Part shown: positions 1-7,073 of the stretch, piece after piece
Position numbering within the stretch: the first letter of the stretch is position 1
Layout of the letters: each line of letters starts with the position of its first letter
Source: Rhodospirillaceae bacterium
GTDB lineage: Bacteria > Pseudomonadota > Alphaproteobacteria > SP197
Length of the DNA stretch: 12,199 nt
Assembly: GCA_018700655.1 (NCBI GenBank)
Contig: JABIUG010000313.1
Span: forward strand, 1 to 12,199
Reading direction: 5' to 3'
Made by a program: the position numbers and the translations under genes
The notes under the pieces: generated by a model
Told to the model about the DNA's origin: nothing
Databases searched by the model: none
Seen by the model: the letters and a program-made list of their open reading frames with translations, nothing else

Positions 1-255
1 ATCGATGAGGAAGGGCGCGCCAGATTCACCATCGAAGACAACGGTGTCGGCATGGTCGAAGAAGAACTTGAGCTCGCTTTCGAGCCCTTCGTGCAGTTTG
101 GCGGACCCGGTCGGACGCGCGAAGGCACCGTTCTGGGCCTGCCGTTGACGCGTCAACTGGTCGAGTTGTACAACGGCAAGGTTACCTTGGAGAGCGTGCC
201 GGGGAACGGAACCCGTGCGATTGTTCTTTTCCCCGCCAATCGTGTCATCGTTTGA
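1..255 (+). CDS. Sensor histidine kinase, C-terminal fragment (HATPase_c domain)
   Basis: This is the last 84 residues of a sensor histidine kinase; the frame is open from the first base, so the sensor, dimerisation/phosphoacceptor and N-box parts lie outside the window. The fragment shows the late half of the ATP-binding domain: a G1 box DNGVGM at fragment residues 13-18, an F box FEPF at 27-30, a G2 region GTVLGLPLTR at 42-51, and the usual ending GNGT followed by a hydrophobic strand. Such a domain binds ATP and phosphorylates a conserved histidine, which then passes the phosphate to a response regulator. The G2 box normally reads GTGLGL; here the middle Gly is Val (residue 44), a mild oddity. 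The stop is TGA at 253-255. The partner regulator is not visible, so no signal can be assigned. Whether it controls the downstream molybdoenzyme genes is unknown. Confidence 0.85.
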   Translation: MDEEGRARFTIEDNGVGMVEEELELAFEPFVQFGGPGRTREGTVLGLPLTRQLVELYNGKVTLESVPGNGTRAIVLFPANRVIV

Positions 256-296
256 TTGATTCCTGGTTTGCTGTTGCCCGGTTGGCATCAGCAATT

Positions 297-320
297 AGGA
301 GCTATTGGTCCTCCTGTTTT
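297..320 (+). terminator. Weak candidate terminator after the histidine kinase
   Basis: AGGAG (297-301) can pair with CTCCT (311-315) across a 9-nt loop, and GTTTT follows at 316-320. The stem is only 5 bp and the T run is short, so this is at best a weak intrinsic terminator. It lies 42 nt after the kinase stop and would separate that gene from the molybdoenzyme operon. Confidence 0.25.
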
Positions 321-341
321 CCCGTGATTCTGGATAACTGA

Positions 342-376
342 GCCAGCGATCGGTTGCACGGGCTTGCGCCAGCGAT
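342..376. repeat. Pair of 9-bp direct repeats upstream of soeA
   Basis: GCCAGCGAT occurs at 342-350 and again at 368-376, a 26-bp period, in the 218-nt gap before the molybdoenzyme operon. Two identical 9-mers about two and a half helical turns apart could be half-sites for a regulator, but chance is not excluded. I saw no convincing -35/-10 pair in the same gap; TTGACC at 407-412 lacks a good -10 partner. Confidence 0.3.
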
Positions 377-463
377 GATCTACGCACAACCTGCCGTTAC
401 CGCCGCTTGACCAAGGGACCGTTCGGTCGCCGATGGCTCAGGTTCATTTTGTTTTGTTTGCCT

Positions 464-476
464 GGAGCGAACGTTG
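464..476 (+). promoter_or_regulatory. Ribosome binding site selecting a TTG start for soeA
   Basis: GGAG at 464-467 lies 6 nt before TTG at 474. The first in-frame ATG (516) has no Shine-Dalgarno sequence, and the TTG start gives a normal short leader before the iron-sulfur motif. I therefore take TTG as the start. Confidence 0.65.
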
Positions 477-3305
477 TCGGACGATCAACGCCGCCTTGAA
501 CGACGTATTGCCGAAATGCCGCCGGTCGCCGACGAAATCGTCACGACCACCTGCTACATGTGCGCCTGCCGTTGCGGCATCAGGGTGCACAAGAAAGACG
601 GCAAGCCGGTATATATCGACGGAAACCGTGACCATCCCGTGAACAAGGGTGTGCTGTGCGGCAAGGGTGCTGCCGGCCTGATGAACCATCGCTCGCCTGC
701 GCGCCTGACAACTCCGCTCAAGCGGGTCGGGGCACGCGGCGAGAACGCCTTCGAGCCGATCTCCTGGGATGAGGCGATCGATCTTGCCGTCTCCTGGCTG
801 AAGCCCATCCGCGACGACGATCCCCGCAAACTTGCGCTCTTCACAGGGCGTGATCAGAGCCAGGCGTTTACCGGCTGGTGGGCCGCGCAGTTTGGAACAC
901 CCAACTATGCCGCCCATGGTGGCTTTTGTTCGGTCAACATGGCCGCCGGCGGCCTCTACACAACCGGCGGGTCGTTCTGGGAGTTCGGCGAGCCCGATTG
1001 GGAGCGCACGGAATATCTCGTGCTGTTCGGCGTTGCCGAGGACCATGCCAGCAACCCGCTTAAAATCGGGCTAGGTCAGCTCAAGGAACGCGGCGTCAAG
1101 GTCCTGTCGATCAATCCGGTCCGCACCGGTTATTCGGCAATCGCCGATGAATGGGTGGGCATCACGCCGGGTACCGATGGCTTGCTGGTCATGGCCCTGT
1201 GCCACGAACTCCTGCGCAACGGCCGTGTCGATCTCGATTACCTCATTCGCTACACCAACGCACCCTGGCTCATCATCCAGAACCCGGGTGGTGCTGATGA
1301 TGGTCTGGCCGCACGCGACGATAACGGGACACCGCTGGTCTGGGACCGCAAACGCGCGATGGCCGTGGCGTCCGATGACCCTGACGCCGCGCCTGCCATG
1401 AAGGGCGAAGTCACCTTGGCCGACGGGCGCAAGGCCGTTCCGGCCTTCGAGTTGATTGCGCGCCGATGCCTTGATGACGCCTATACGCCGGAGAAGGCCG
1501 CTGCCGGCACCGGTATGGATGCTGCCGATATCCGTCGCATCGCCGATGAACTGGCCGAGGCGGCCTTCGAGCGTGAGGTCGTGATCGAGCAGCCCTGGAC
1601 CGACAGCTGGGGCCGAAAGCACGACCGCATGATCGGGCGGCCGGTCAGCATGCACGCCATGCGTGGCATTTCGGCCCATTCCAACGGTTTTCATACCTGC
1701 CGCTCGATCCACATCCTGCAATTGCTGCTGGGCAGCGTGGATACGCCAGGCGGGCATCGCTACAAGCCACCCTATCCGCGCCATATTCCCTGTCCTGCAA
1801 GGCCGACGGGCAAGCCCGAGCAGATTGGCTCTTGTCAGCCGATGCCGGGCATGCCGCTGGGTTTTCCCGGTGGGCCCGAGGACCTTCTGCTCGAGCAGGA
1901 CGGTTCGCCTGTGCGCATCGACAAGGCCTATTCCTGGGATGCGCCGCTTGCGATCCACGGCATGATGCACAGCGTCATCACCAATGCCTGGAAGGGTGAC
2001 CCCTACAAGATCGATACCCTCTTCATGTTTATGGCCAACATGGCCTGGAACTCGGCGATGAACACGCCGGGCACGCTGAAGATGCTGACCGACACTGATC
2101 CCGAGACCGGCGAATACAAGATTCCCCACATCATCTATTCGGATGCCTATCAATCTGAGATGGTGGCCTATGCCGACCTCGTGTTTCCCGACACGACCTA
2201 TCTGGAACGCTGGGATTGCATCTCTCTGCTCGATCGTCCGATCAGTGATCCTGATGGTATGGCCGACGCCATTCGCCAGCCGGTCGTTGCCCCGGACCGC
2301 AATGTGCGCCCCTTCCAGGATGTCATGCTTGAACTGGGCCATCGCCTGGAAATCACGTCCCTGATGGCCGAAGACGGTTCACCGAAGTATCCCGGTGGTT
2401 ACTCCGATTACCTCGTGAACCACTTGCGCAAACCCAATGTCGGTTTGCTTGCCGGCTTCCGTGGCGCCAACGGTGGTCTCGCGGGGAAGGGCGAGGTGAA
2501 CCCGAACCAGCTCGACGCCTATATCGCCAATGGTTGCCACTGGCGGCACGAACTGGGCGAGGGGCACCGGTTCTACAAGTTTGCCAATGCCGGATATCTC
2601 AAGGAAGCGGTCGAACTTGGTCTGATTGACCACGACGCCCCCATCGTCATGCAGATCTACAGCGAGGAACTCCAGAAGTTCCGCCTGGCGGCGCAGGGCC
2701 ACGGCGATCAGCAGCCACCCGACAGCGAACGCGAGCGGATCGAGACCTACTTTGATCCCCTGCCACTCTGGCACCCGCCGTTCGAGCAGGAAAGCGAGAC
2801 TTACCCGCTTCATGCCATCACGCAACGGCCGATGGCGATGTATCACGCCTGGGGATCCCAGAATGCGTGGCTGCGCCAGATCCACGGCTGGAACCGGCTT
2901 CATATCGGTCGCGCCGTGGCTGAGCGTGAAGGTCTGGCCGAAGATGAATGGGCCTGGGTCGAAAGCCGCCACGGCAAGATCAAGGCACGTATCGCGATCT
3001 CAGATGGCCTCAATCCCAATACGATCTGGACATGGAACGCGATCGGCAAACGCTCGGGCGCCTGGGCACTGGCTGCCGATGCCGCCGAAGCAACCGACGG
3101 GTTCCTGCTGAACCACCTGATCGATGACCTGCTTCCCCCGCGGGAAGACGGCTACCGCTATGCCAATGCCGACCCTGTCACCGGGCAAGCGGCCTGGTAC
3201 GACCTTACGGTCAAGGTAACCCGCGCGGACCAGGGACCGTCCGTGAGCGAGCCGCATTTTTCGACACTGAAGGCGGGCGCATCTGTCGCGGGAGCAAAGT
3301 CATGA
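474..3305 (+). CDS. soeA: Molybdopterin oxidoreductase catalytic subunit, SoeA-like (cytoplasmic sulfite dehydrogenase)
   Basis: A 943-residue DMSO-reductase-superfamily enzyme carrying bis-MGD molybdenum and one [4Fe-4S] cluster. The cluster motif is C27-x2-C30-x3-C34-x27-C62. Cys152, in GGFCSVNMAAGG, sits where the protein ligand of molybdenum is expected in Cys-type members. The MGD-binding C-terminal domain covers roughly residues 780-920. There is no twin-arginine signal: the cluster motif begins 27 residues from the start, so the enzyme should remain in the cytoplasm. A Tat-less catalytic subunit followed by a four-cluster ferredoxin and a DmsC-type anchor is the arrangement of SoeABC, which oxidises sulfite to sulfate and reduces quinone. 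Size also fits SoeA. The start is TTG, with GGAG 6 nt upstream. The gene overlaps soeB by 4 nt. Related reductases acting on DMSO, polysulfide or thiosulfate share the fold but usually export the catalytic subunit. The substrate is inferred from family and architecture; the fold and cofactors are secure. Confidence 0.78.
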   Translation: MSDDQRRLERRIAEMPPVADEIVTTTCYMCACRCGIRVHKKDGKPVYIDGNRDHPVNKGVLCGKGAAGLMNHRSPARLTTPLKRVGARGENAFEPISWDEAIDLAVSWLKPIRDDDPRKLALFTGRDQSQAFTGWWAAQFGTPNYAAHGGFCSVNMAAGGLYTTGGSFWEFGEPDWERTEYLVLFGVAEDHASNPLKIGLGQLKERGVKVLSINPVRTGYSAIADEWVGITPGTDGLLVMALCHELLRNGRVDLDYLIRYTNAPWLIIQNPGGADDGLAARDDNGTPLVWDRKRAMAVASDDPDAAPAMKGEVTLADGRKAVPAFELIARRCLDDAYTPEKAAAGTGMDAADIRRIADELAEAAFEREVVIEQPWTDSWGRKHDRMIGRPVSMHAMRGISAHSNGFHTCRSIHILQLLLGSVDTPGGHRYKPPYPRHIPCPARPTGKPEQIGSCQPMPGMPLGFPGGPEDLLLEQDGSPVRIDKAYSWDAPLAIHGMMHSVITNAWKGDPYKIDTLFMFMANMAWNSAMNTPGTLKMLTDTDPETGEYKIPHIIYSDAYQSEMVAYADLVFPDTTYLERWDCISLLDRPISDPDGMADAIRQPVVAPDRNVRPFQDVMLELGHRLEITSLMAEDGSPKYPGGYSDYLVNHLRKPNVGLLAGFRGANGGLAGKGEVNPNQLDAYIANGCHWRHELGEGHRFYKFANAGYLKEAVELGLIDHDAPIVMQIYSEELQKFRLAAQGHGDQQPPDSERERIETYFDPLPLWHPPFEQESETYPLHAITQRPMAMYHAWGSQNAWLRQIHGWNRLHIGRAVAEREGLAEDEWAWVESRHGKIKARIAISDGLNPNTIWTWNAIGKRSGAWALAADAAEATDGFLLNHLIDDLLPPREDGYRYANADPVTGQAAWYDLTVKVTRADQGPSVSEPHFSTLKAGASVAGAKS

Positions 3306-4039
3306 CGACGTTGCCCAAGACGACCGAGAAGAAACTCGGGCTCGTCATCGACCTTGATATCTGCGTGGGTTGTCATGCCTGTGCGGTTGCCTGCAAGTCC
3401 TGGAACTCGACCGGTACGGCAGCACCCCTCAGTGACATCACGCCCTATGGTGCCGAAGCCACCGGCACCTGGCTCAACCGTATCCATTCTTTCGAAGTCG
3501 ATGACGGGGAAGGCGGGTTCACCCTCCATTTTCCGCGTTCGTGCCTCCATTGCGACGATGCGCCCTGTGTAACGGTTTGTCCGACCGGCGCTTCCTACAA
3601 GCGCGAGAAGGACGGCATTGTCCTGGTCGATGAAGACCTCTGCATCGGCTGTGGCCTGTGCGCATGGTCCTGCCCCTATGGTGCGCGTGAGCTTGATGAC
3701 GGCACGGGCGTCATGAAGAAATGCACGCTCTGTGTCGACCGCATCGACAACGATGACCTTGAGGAAATCGATCGCGTCCCGGCCTGCGTGCGGACCTGTC
3801 CGACGTCGGCGCGCCATTTTGGCGATCTTGGGGATCCCAATTCGGAAGTCTCGTTGCTGGTCGCTGCGCGCGACGGTGTTGCGCTGATGCCCGAAGGCGA
3901 GGCCAAGCCCGTCAACCGTTACCTGCCGCCACGTGGCCGTCATGCCCAGCGTCCTTCGCCATCGGCTGCCGCAGCCCGCGAAGATACTTCTAATGCGAGC
4001 GGCTTCCTGGCCTGGCTCGACCGCGCACTCTCGGACTGA
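3302..4039 (+). CDS. soeB: Four-cluster ferredoxin electron-transfer subunit, SoeB-like
   Basis: A 245-residue DmsB/PsrB-type iron-sulfur protein that carries electrons between the molybdenum subunit and the membrane anchor. All sixteen cluster cysteines are visible in four groups: C21, C24, C27, C31; C81, C84, C89, C93; C114, C117, C120, C124; and C141, C144, C162, C166. No aromatic or other substitution is seen at these positions, so four [4Fe-4S] clusters are expected. There is no signal peptide, as expected for a cytoplasmic partner. After about residue 205 comes an Arg/Pro/Ala-rich linker and a short amphipathic tail (FLAWLDRALSD), perhaps for docking. The ATG start overlaps the soeA stop (ATGA at 3302-3305), with GGAG at 3291-3294, indicating translational coupling. 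The ferredoxin role is firm; assignment to SoeB rests on the neighbours. Confidence 0.8.
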   Translation: MTTLPKTTEKKLGLVIDLDICVGCHACAVACKSWNSTGTAAPLSDITPYGAEATGTWLNRIHSFEVDDGEGGFTLHFPRSCLHCDDAPCVTVCPTGASYKREKDGIVLVDEDLCIGCGLCAWSCPYGARELDDGTGVMKKCTLCVDRIDNDDLEEIDRVPACVRTCPTSARHFGDLGDPNSEVSLLVAARDGVALMPEGEAKPVNRYLPPRGRHAQRPSPSAAAAREDTSNASGFLAWLDRALSD

Positions 4040-4042
4040 TCG

Positions 4043-5002
4043 ATGCACCCAGCCGTCTCCATTGTTCTTTTCACCAGCCTCTCTGGCGCTGGATATGGCG
4101 CGATGATCTGGCTTGGCGTGCTTCATGGCTTTGACCTGCTCGGGTTGGAGCCGCTCCTGGTCGGTGTGTTCACCATTGTCGCGATGACCCTGGTCGGCAT
4201 GGGGCTTGTTTCCTCGACCTTCCATCTGCATCACCCGGAGCGGGCATGGCGTGCGCTTTCCCAGTGGCGTTCGTCCTGGCTGTCGCGCGAGGGTGTGATG
4301 GCACTGGTGACCTTTGTGCCCGCGCTCCTGTTCGCCGGTGCAATGATCGCAAGCAACGACCCTGACGCCATTGTTTCGGCGCTTGGGTTTGTGGCCGCGG
4401 CCTGTTCGGTCGTGACCATCGTGTGCACTGCCATGATCTACCGTTCGCTCTGGACCGTACCGCAGTGGCACAACGCCTGGACCATTCCCTGCTTTCTGGT
4501 CATGGGCCTTGCCGGTGGTGCCTTGATCGTTTGCGCCTTTGTTGCGGTCGGCACGGGTGGCAACGAATTTGCGCCTGCTGCAGGTGGTGTGGCGCTGATC
4601 GGGCTCGTGCTGGCGGTGCTGGTGAAGCTGGGGGCCTGGCGTGCTGCCACAAATGCAGCACCGCAGAGCACAACAGCCACTGCCATCGGTCTGACCGGTC
4701 GGGCGAAGTCGGCCCGCCTTCTGGAATCGCCCAACAGCAGCCAGAACTACCTTCAGAAGGAGATGGCCTTTCGGATCGCACGCAAGCACGCGTTGAAACT
4801 GCGCCGGATTGCGCTGTTGCTGGGGTTCGTCTGTCCGGCCCTTCTTCTGATCACCGGTGTGCTTGTCGGCACATGGTTCGGCGTCTTCCTGATTCTCCTG
4901 GCAGCAGGTTCGGGCCTTGCCGGAACCCTGGTCGAGCGCTGGTTGTTCTTTGCAGAAGCGACCCACAAGGTGTCGCTCTACTACGGTACGCAGAGCGTCT
5001 GA
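4043..5002 (+). CDS. soeC: DmsC-family membrane anchor and quinone-reactive subunit, SoeC-like
   Basis: A 319-residue integral membrane protein with about eight hydrophobic helices, near residues 5-28, 36-58, 84-103, 109-132, 146-170, 178-198, 255-277 and 279-297. The loop after helix 2 carries FHLHHPERAWRA and the end carries ERWLFFAEATHK, both typical of DmsC-type anchors. This family exchanges electrons with membrane quinone without haem. A soluble stretch of about 55 residues between helices 6 and 7 is rich in Ala, Ser and Thr. The ATG lies 3 nt after the soeB stop without a strong ribosome binding site, so translation probably depends on coupling. In a SoeABC complex it would hold the catalytic subunits on the cytoplasmic face and pass electrons to the quinone pool. 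The family is confident; the exact complex is inferred from the operon. Confidence 0.8.
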   Translation: MHPAVSIVLFTSLSGAGYGAMIWLGVLHGFDLLGLEPLLVGVFTIVAMTLVGMGLVSSTFHLHHPERAWRALSQWRSSWLSREGVMALVTFVPALLFAGAMIASNDPDAIVSALGFVAAACSVVTIVCTAMIYRSLWTVPQWHNAWTIPCFLVMGLAGGALIVCAFVAVGTGGNEFAPAAGGVALIGLVLAVLVKLGAWRAATNAAPQSTTATAIGLTGRAKSARLLESPNSSQNYLQKEMAFRIARKHALKLRRIALLLGFVCPALLLITGVLVGTWFGVFLILLAAGSGLAGTLVERWLFFAEATHKVSLYYGTQSV

Positions 5003-5040
5003 CTTTCGTCGAATCGGTTGGGCCCGTGCGTCGATACGGG

Positions 5041-5053
5041 GGAGTGCTCCATG
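5041..5053 (+). promoter_or_regulatory. Ribosome binding site selecting ATG 5051 for the SDR gene
   Basis: GGAG at 5041-5044 lies 6 nt before ATG 5051. The frame is open upstream to a TTG at 5018, but that start would add 11 residues before the nucleotide-binding strand, and no Shine-Dalgarno sequence precedes it. A small inverted repeat CCCGT/ACGGG (5023-5027 and 5036-5040) abuts the site. Confidence 0.7.
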
Positions 5054-5788
5054 TTTCTGGTGACTGGCGGTACGCATGGCATCGGGCGTGCCTGCGTTGA
5101 AAAGCTCGTCGGTGAGGGCCGGTCTGTCCTCTTCACCGGCCGTGACCGTGATGCAGGTGCTGAACTTTCCGCCGCGCTTCCCGGTTCGACCTTTGTGGCA
5201 GGCGATGTTTCACGGGAAGAGGATTGCCGCGCGATTGTCGCCAGGGCTCTGGAACTGGGCGGAGGCGCGCTCAAGGGGCTGGTCAACAACGCCGGCACAT
5301 CGCGCCGTGTCACCTTTGCCCAGGCCAGTATCGAAGACTGGGATACGGTTCTCGACGTCAATGCGCGCAGCACCTTTCTATTCACCCGCTACGCTTTGGA
5401 CGGTCTGGTCGCGGCGCGGGGTTCCGTAGTCAATATCGCCTCTGTCGCTGGTATGCGTGGCGAAGAGGGGCTGGCGATCTATTGCGCGTCCAAGGCGGCG
5501 GTCATTGCCATGACGCAGGCTCTGGCTCTGGAATATGGGGAGTTCGTGCGCTTCAACGCCGTTTGTCCTGGCCAGATTGATACACGCATGATGGAGCGCA
5601 TCACCGGTGACCCGGATCTGCGCCGTCCTCTTGAGATGCGCATCCCCGCAGCCCGGTTCGGTCAACCGGCTGAGATTGCCGATGTTGTGTCGTGGTTGCT
5701 TTCGGATGCCTCCTCATACGTTAATGGCGTCGTCATCCCGGTCGATGGCGGTGAGACGGCGGGGCTCAGGACACCCCGTCAGGTTTAG
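5051..5788 (+). CDS. SDR-family NAD(P)-dependent oxidoreductase
   Basis: A 245-residue classical short-chain dehydrogenase/reductase, the normal length for the family. It starts directly at the first Rossmann strand, MFLVTGGTHGIGR, with cofactor motif TGGTHGIG (5-12). NNAG lies at 79-82 and Asn104 in the DVNAR segment; the catalytic Ser131, Tyr144 and Lys148 (YCASK) are all present. The family ending NGVVIPVDGG is intact. Arg31 after the second strand (FTGRD) leans towards NADP(H), but this is not decisive. It should interconvert an alcohol and a ketone or aldehyde; the substrate cannot be read from sequence. It follows soeC after 48 nt and precedes the DadA-like gene by 24 nt, so it may belong to a catabolic cassette. 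Possible substrates include hydroxyacids, hydroxysulfonates or sugar acids, all speculative. Confidence 0.85.
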   Translation: MFLVTGGTHGIGRACVEKLVGEGRSVLFTGRDRDAGAELSAALPGSTFVAGDVSREEDCRAIVARALELGGGALKGLVNNAGTSRRVTFAQASIEDWDTVLDVNARSTFLFTRYALDGLVAARGSVVNIASVAGMRGEEGLAIYCASKAAVIAMTQALALEYGEFVRFNAVCPGQIDTRMMERITGDPDLRRPLEMRIPAARFGQPAEIADVVSWLLSDASSYVNGVVIPVDGGETAGLRTPRQV

Positions 5789-5812
5789 CAGTTTTGGAGG
5801 TAGCGTTCGGCC

Positions 5813-7069
5813 ATGGCTGATCGACATCATGTGACCGTTATCGGCGCCGGCATCGTGGGCGTTTGTGCGGGTCTTTCCCTTCTGCGTGATGGTCATGACG
5901 TGACCATCATCGACCGTGACGGGCCGGGCGAAAACTGTTCGTTCGGCAATGCCGGGATCATTTGTGACACGACTTCGGCCTTGCCGATGCCGTCGCCGGG
6001 GGTCATTCGCGAGATTCCCAAGATGCTGTTCGACAGACGGAGTCCTATCACCATCCGGTGGAGTTATCTGCCGAGCGTGATGCCCTGGTTGATCGCATTC
6101 CTGAAGAGTTCCAATGCCCAGACGCGGCTCTCCAACGCCCGGGCGTTTTACGAGCTGCTCGATGGCACCACGCGTGCCTTTGAGGGCCTGACTCGCGGGA
6201 CGCCCAACGAAAACCTGATCAAGAAGCGGGGAATGCTGGGCATCTATGAAACCGATAGCGGTTATGAAGGTGGCGCTCAGGAACGCTCGATGCTTGCCGA
6301 TCTGGGGGCTGAGTCGATCGAACTGGGCAGCGAGGAACTGCGCCAGATGGAACCGGCGCTCTCGCCGTCGGTCAAACATGCGAGTTTCCTTCCCGGCTGT
6401 CACAGCACGATCAATCCCTACAAGCTGACGCGGGGACTGGCCGATCAGTTTGTCGCCGAAGGCGGAACCATCGACCTTGTCGAGGTCACCGGCATCCACC
6501 ACGGCTCCGGCCGCGTCACTGAGCTCGAAACCACCGGTGGGGAGCGCAAAGTCGACCGTTTGGTGGTGGCAGCCGGCGCCTGGTCACACCGGGTTGCCGC
6601 GATGCTGGGCCTGAAGGTTCTGCTCGACACCGAGCGCGGCTATCACACGGTTTTCCACGGCGTTGATACCGGATTGACGCGACCGCTCATTCACAACGAA
6701 GCGCATTTTGGCCTGGGCCAGATGGACGAGGGTGTTCGTTTTGCCGGCACCGTGGAACTGGCCGGCGTGGACGCCGCGCCCGACTACAGGCGCGCCGATG
6801 TGATTTATGAATGCGGTCGCCATATTCTGCGCGATTTCGACCCTTCCGGGGCGACCGAAGTGACGCAATGGATGGGTCGCCGGCCAACGCTGCCTGATTA
6901 CCTGCCTGCGTTGGGCAGTGCGCCGGGTTTCTCGAACCTGTGGTTCGATTTCGGCCATCAGCACCTGGGACTTTCATTGGCGGCACGGTCCGGCGCGATC
7001 ATTGCCGATCTGGTTGCCGGGCGTGACCCCGGCCTTGATCTCCACGCCTTCCGTCCGGATCGATTCTAG
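5813..7069 (+). CDS. DadA-like FAD-dependent D-amino-acid dehydrogenase/oxidoreductase
   Basis: A 418-residue flavoprotein of the DAO superfamily, close in length and motifs to DadA, which oxidatively deaminates D-amino acids to 2-oxoacids and feeds electrons to the respiratory chain. The N-terminal FAD motif is GAGIVG (11-16), with acidic D34 at the end of the second strand. FGNAG follows at 44-48, AAGAWS at 253-258, GRRPTLPDYLPALG at 355-368 and GHQHLGLSLA at 381-390, all landmarks of this group. There is no signal peptide; a hydrophobic FAD strand begins at residue 6. The ATG is the first start after an in-frame TAG at 5801; GGAGG at 5796-5800 is 12 nt away, slightly long. The next gene starts 4 nt after the stop. 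Relatives act on D-amino acids, D-hydroxyproline, glycine or sarcosine, so I give no symbol. An amino-acid substrate is likely; which one is open. Confidence 0.8.
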   Translation: MADRHHVTVIGAGIVGVCAGLSLLRDGHDVTIIDRDGPGENCSFGNAGIICDTTSALPMPSPGVIREIPKMLFDRRSPITIRWSYLPSVMPWLIAFLKSSNAQTRLSNARAFYELLDGTTRAFEGLTRGTPNENLIKKRGMLGIYETDSGYEGGAQERSMLADLGAESIELGSEELRQMEPALSPSVKHASFLPGCHSTINPYKLTRGLADQFVAEGGTIDLVEVTGIHHGSGRVTELETTGGERKVDRLVVAAGAWSHRVAAMLGLKVLLDTERGYHTVFHGVDTGLTRPLIHNEAHFGLGQMDEGVRFAGTVELAGVDAAPDYRRADVIYECGRHILRDFDPSGATEVTQWMGRRPTLPDYLPALGSAPGFSNLWFDFGHQHLGLSLAARSGAIIADLVAGRDPGLDLHAFRPDRF

Positions 7070-7073
7070 GTCT

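Noticed and set aside
407..435. TTGACC as a -35 element for soeA
   Set aside because: At 16-18 nt spacing no acceptable -10 hexamer is found, and a start there would leave a very short leader.
433..642. A small + strand frame starting at ATG 433
   Set aside because: It overlaps the soeA start in another frame, including the Fe-S motif region, and shows no family features.
1071..2342. A 423-codon minus-strand frame inside soeA
   Set aside because: No recognisable motif or ribosome binding site; the + strand frame has clear molybdoenzyme features throughout.
474..3305. Calling the molybdoenzyme a DMSO, polysulfide or thiosulfate reductase
   Set aside because: Those catalytic subunits usually carry a Tat signal. 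None is present here, and the length and subunit set fit SoeABC better, though this is not proof.
5018..5050. Longer SDR start at TTG 5018
   Set aside because: ATG 5051 has a well-spaced GGAG and begins at the first Rossmann strand, as usual for the family.
3158..5077. A 639-codon open frame on the minus strand across soeB, soeC and the soeA end
   Set aside because: Its translation is rich in His, Gln, Arg and Gly without domain motifs and lies antisense to three motif-rich genes. GC-rich codon use leaves such frames open by chance.
5714..6502. A 262-codon minus-strand frame over the SDR end and the DadA-like gene
   Set aside because: No domain signature, and opposite to two intact enzymes with complete motifs.
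6918..7073. Upstream extension of the hydroxyacid dehydrogenase frame into the DadA-like gene
   Set aside because: The extra residues lie out of frame over the conserved C-terminus of the DadA-like gene and lack family similarity; GTG 7074 restores the expected N-terminus.
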